Source: DASPTB01 sp035623615
GTDB lineage: Bacteria > Actinomycetota > UBA4738
Assembly (NCBI GenBank): GCA_035623615.1
Contig: DASPTB010000066.1
Span: forward strand, 1-6,804
Direction: 5' to 3'
Length of the DNA stretch: 6,804 nt
Part shown: piece by piece, positions 5,082-6,804 of the stretch
How positions within the stretch are numbered: position 1 is the first letter of the stretch
How the letters are laid out: each line of letters opens with the position of its first letter
The notes under the pieces: generated by a model
Databases searched by the model: none
The model's input: only the letters and a program-made list of their open reading frames with translations
What the model was told of the DNA's origin: nothing
Made by a program: the position numbers and the translations under genes

Positions 5082-6103
5082 GCGCCGACCTCCTGTTCCT
5101 GTCGCAGGAGGACGTCGTCGCCGCCGGGGGGCTCGACATGGCGCCCACGATCGACGTCGTGCGCGAAGCCTTCCGGTTGCAGGCGCTCGGCGACACGCGC
5201 CTTCCCTCCAAGCCCACGATCCGGTGGAGCGACGCGCTCGACTCGGAGGAACGCGAGGGGCGGATCATGGCGATGCCGGCGTACGTGGGCGGCGACATGG
5301 ACGTCGCCGGGCTGAAGTGGATCCCGTCGGTGCCCGACAACGCGGCGCGCGGCCTCCCGCGGGGCATCGGGCTGATCGTCCTGACCGACCGCGTGACGGG
5401 GCTGCCGCTGGCCGTGATGGACGGAACGGTCGTGTCGGCGATGCGAACCGGCGCGGTGACCGGGCTCTGTTGCTCGCTTCTCGCGCGCGACGGAGCGTCG
5501 GTCGCCGCCCTGCTCGGCGCCGGCGTCCAGGCGCGCACGCAGCTGCTCGGGCTCCGCGCGTCGCTTCCCGACCTGAAGGTGGTTCGCGTGTGGGACGTCG
5601 CTCGCGACCGGGCCGAGGCGTTCTGCGAGGAGCTCTCGGGCGGCGGCGTCGACGTCGTCGTCGTCGACGCCGCCGCCCGCGCCTGTGCCGGCACGGACGT
5701 CGTGGTCCCGGTGACGATGGCGCGCGAGCCGTACGTCTCGCCCGAGTGGATCGGGCCGGGTGCGCTGTTCGTTTCGATCAGCTCGCTCGACCCGACGGTG
5801 GAGTTGATCCGCTCGGCCGACGTCCTCGTCTGCGACGTGTGGGAGCACGAGACCGAGCACGAGTCGCGGCCGTTCGCCCGCGCGGTGGCGGCCGGGGCGG
5901 TCCGCCGAGAGGACGTCGTCGAGCTGGGCGACCTGGTCACCGGGCGGCGGGAAGGCCGTACGTCGCAGGCGCAGCGGGTCTTCGTGTCGGCGGTGGGACT
6001 CGCCATCGAGGACGTTGCCGCGGCCCACCGGGTGTACCTTCGGGCCAGGGATCTGGGGCTCGGTACCCCGCTGTCCCTGTGGGACCGGCCGATCTGGAGC
6101 TGA
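5078..6103 (+). CDS. Ornithine cyclodeaminase/mu-crystallin family NAD(P)-dependent protein
   Basis: This belongs to the family of ornithine cyclodeaminase, alanine dehydrogenase of archaeal type, ketimine reductase and SbnB, which bind NAD(P)(H) and interconvert amines, imines and oxo acids. From CTG 5078 it is 341 residues, normal for the family, and begins with the usual start LLFLSQEDV. The ATG at 5138 would remove this conserved strand. Likely substrate-site residues are Arg49 (PTIRW), Lys80 (GLKWIPS) and Arg123 in the hallmark MRTGAVTGL. The Rossmann turn is GAGVQAR (147-153). The C-terminal part has VVELGDLVTGR and SVGLAIEDVAAA. The SISSLDP segment stands where ornithine cyclodeaminase has a GSDxPGK-type motif, so the substrate is probably not ornithine. 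It is coupled to the ligase gene by a 4-nt overlap. Substrate unknown; an imine or N-substituted amino acid is a reasonable guess. An 18-bp inverted repeat lies within the gene. Confidence 0.88.
   Translation: MSADLLFLSQEDVVAAGGLDMAPTIDVVREAFRLQALGDTRLPSKPTIRWSDALDSEEREGRIMAMPAYVGGDMDVAGLKWIPSVPDNAARGLPRGIGLIVLTDRVTGLPLAVMDGTVVSAMRTGAVTGLCCSLLARDGASVAALLGAGVQARTQLLGLRASLPDLKVVRVWDVARDRAEAFCEELSGGGVDVVVVDAAARACAGTDVVVPVTMAREPYVSPEWIGPGALFVSISSLDPTVELIRSADVLVCDVWEHETEHESRPFARAVAAGAVRREDVVELGDLVTGRREGRTSQAQRVFVSAVGLAIEDVAAAHRVYLRARDLGLGTPLSLWDRPIWS
5637..5679 (+). repeat. Perfect 18-bp inverted repeat with 7-nt loop inside the cyclodeaminase gene
   Basis: The left arm CGGGCGGCGGCGTCGACG (5637-5654) is the exact reverse complement of 5662-5679; the loop is TCGTCGT. 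It encodes the mirror-like peptide GGGVDVVVVDAAA, with Gly codons GGC opposite Ala codons GCC. In mRNA it would be an extremely stable hairpin. Repetitive GC-rich codons may explain much of it, but 18 uninterrupted pairs is well beyond other dyads noticed in this window. Confidence 0.6.
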
Positions 6104-6121
6104 GACGCAAAGGGGGAGCAC

Positions 6122-6804
6122 GTGGACGTCGGCAAACGGATGCGAATGAAAAGGGTGATCGACGGGGACGGCGTGTCGGTCATCTGCGCGCTCGACCACG
6201 GAATGACCTCGCCGACGTTCCTCGAACCGCTCGCCGACATCCGCGCACGCACGGCGGAGGCGGTCGGCGGGGGGGCGAACGTCATCATGATGAGCAAGGG
6301 CATCATCCGCGAGGCCGAGGCCGAGTTCTCGCCCACGACCTCCCTCGCCCTGCTGCTGTCGGCGTCGGCCAACCCGGGCGAGGACACGCCGTCGATCGTG
6401 AACATCGCCCAGGTCGAGGAGGCGTGCCGCCTCGGGGCCGACGCCGTGGTGCTGTTCGTCGCGCTCTCGGGCCAGAGCGAGGCCGGCATGATTCGGATCC
6501 TCGCGGACGTCGGGCGCGAGTGCGAGGCGCTCGGCATGCCGTTGATCGCCGAGGCCGAGTTCCCGACGACGTACGCGAAGGTCGAGGACCTGTCGGCCGA
6601 GTACGGCTTCGGCTACCTGGCGCGCAACGTGCGCCTGTGCGCCGAGCTCGGCGCCGACATCGTCAAGACCAACTGGCCCGGCGACGGCGACTCGTTCGCG
6701 AAGCTCGTCGAGGCGACGTCGGGCATCCCGGTGGTGCTCGCCGGCGGGTCGCAGATCGAGGACCGCGAGCTGCTCGACCGCATGGAGGCCGCGATGGCTG
6801 CGGG
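6122..6804 (+). CDS. DeoC/LacD/FbaB-type class I aldolase, 3' end cut
   Basis: A TIM-barrel Schiff-base aldolase of the group containing archaeal-type fructose-bisphosphate aldolase, ADH synthase (AroA') and LsrF. The 227 full codons visible start at GTG 6122, with GGGGGAG (6112-6118) 3 nt upstream. Family members have about 260-275 residues, so the last part of the barrel is missing. Visible motifs are ALDHG (23-27, with acid Asp25), MMSKGI (56-61), ELGADIVKTNWPGD (175-188, with Lys182 as probable Schiff-base lysine) and IPVVLAGG (202-209). The MYPRG motif, whose Tyr is a catalytic acid/base in ADH synthase, reads EFPTT here, putting Phe147 in that place. Only 18 nt separate it from the cyclodeaminase gene, so it is probably co-transcribed. 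It may use a substrate unlike those of FbaB or ADH synthase; some members of this group are annotated by fold only. Confidence 0.87.
   Translation, partial: MDVGKRMRMKRVIDGDGVSVICALDHGMTSPTFLEPLADIRARTAEAVGGGANVIMMSKGIIREAEAEFSPTTSLALLLSASANPGEDTPSIVNIAQVEEACRLGADAVVLFVALSGQSEAGMIRILADVGRECEALGMPLIAEAEFPTTYAKVEDLSAEYGFGYLARNVRLCAELGADIVKTNWPGDGDSFAKLVEATSGIPVVLAGGSQIEDRELLDRMEAAMAA

Noticed and set aside
5012..6537. Two long overlapping minus-strand open frames opposite the cyclodeaminase and aldolase genes
   Set aside because: No family motifs and skewed Ser/Arg/Thr or Arg/His/Asp composition; the plus strand carries unmistakable enzyme motifs.

Overview
The window is very GC-rich (roughly 70 % by eye) with strong G/C bias at third codon positions, GTG starts, purine-rich Shine-Dalgarno (SD) sequences and 4-nt stop/start overlaps. 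This points to a high-GC bacterium, most likely an actinomycetote and probably a deep-branching or environmental one. The phylum is an inference. No rRNA, tRNA, CRISPR array, insertion sequence or phage gene is visible.

Layout: two divergent arms share a 175-bp regulatory region (1598-1772). The left, minus-strand arm encodes a class II glutamine amidotransferase (GlxB/MgsA type, 683-1597). It overlaps by 4 nt a GXGXG-repeat protein (GlxC/MgsB type, 1-686, cut by the window edge). In known clusters the third partner is an FMN/Fe-S glutamate-synthase domain (GlxD/MgsC), which would lie just outside the window. The right, plus-strand arm encodes a GAF-GAF-PucR/CdaR-type regulator (1773-3656), a glutamine-synthetase-fold ligase (3753-5081), an ornithine cyclodeaminase/mu-crystallin family protein (5078-6103) and a DeoC/LacD/FbaB-type class I aldolase (6122 to the edge). 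The ligase and cyclodeaminase overlap by 4 nt.

How they may work together: split glutamate-synthase subunits plus a GS-like ligase is the arrangement of rhizobial glxBCD/glnT and of the methylamine mgsABC/gmaS pathway. Two ammonium-pocket acids of classical GS (Asp50 and Glu327, Salmonella numbering) appear to be Gly52 and Phe307 here, so the ligase may join glutamate to an amine rather than to ammonia. An imine-reductase-family protein and a Schiff-base aldolase downstream suggest a nitrogen/amine pathway, but the substrate cannot be read from sequence.

Non-coding structure: the ligase gene is preceded by a nested dyad (3705-3755) with a 10-bp perfect inner stem and a 9-bp perfect outer stem. 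It holds the SD in an internal loop and the first two bases of the GTG start in the outer stem. The divergent region holds two candidate operators. The cyclodeaminase gene contains a perfect 18-bp inverted repeat (5637-5679) and appears to start at CTG.
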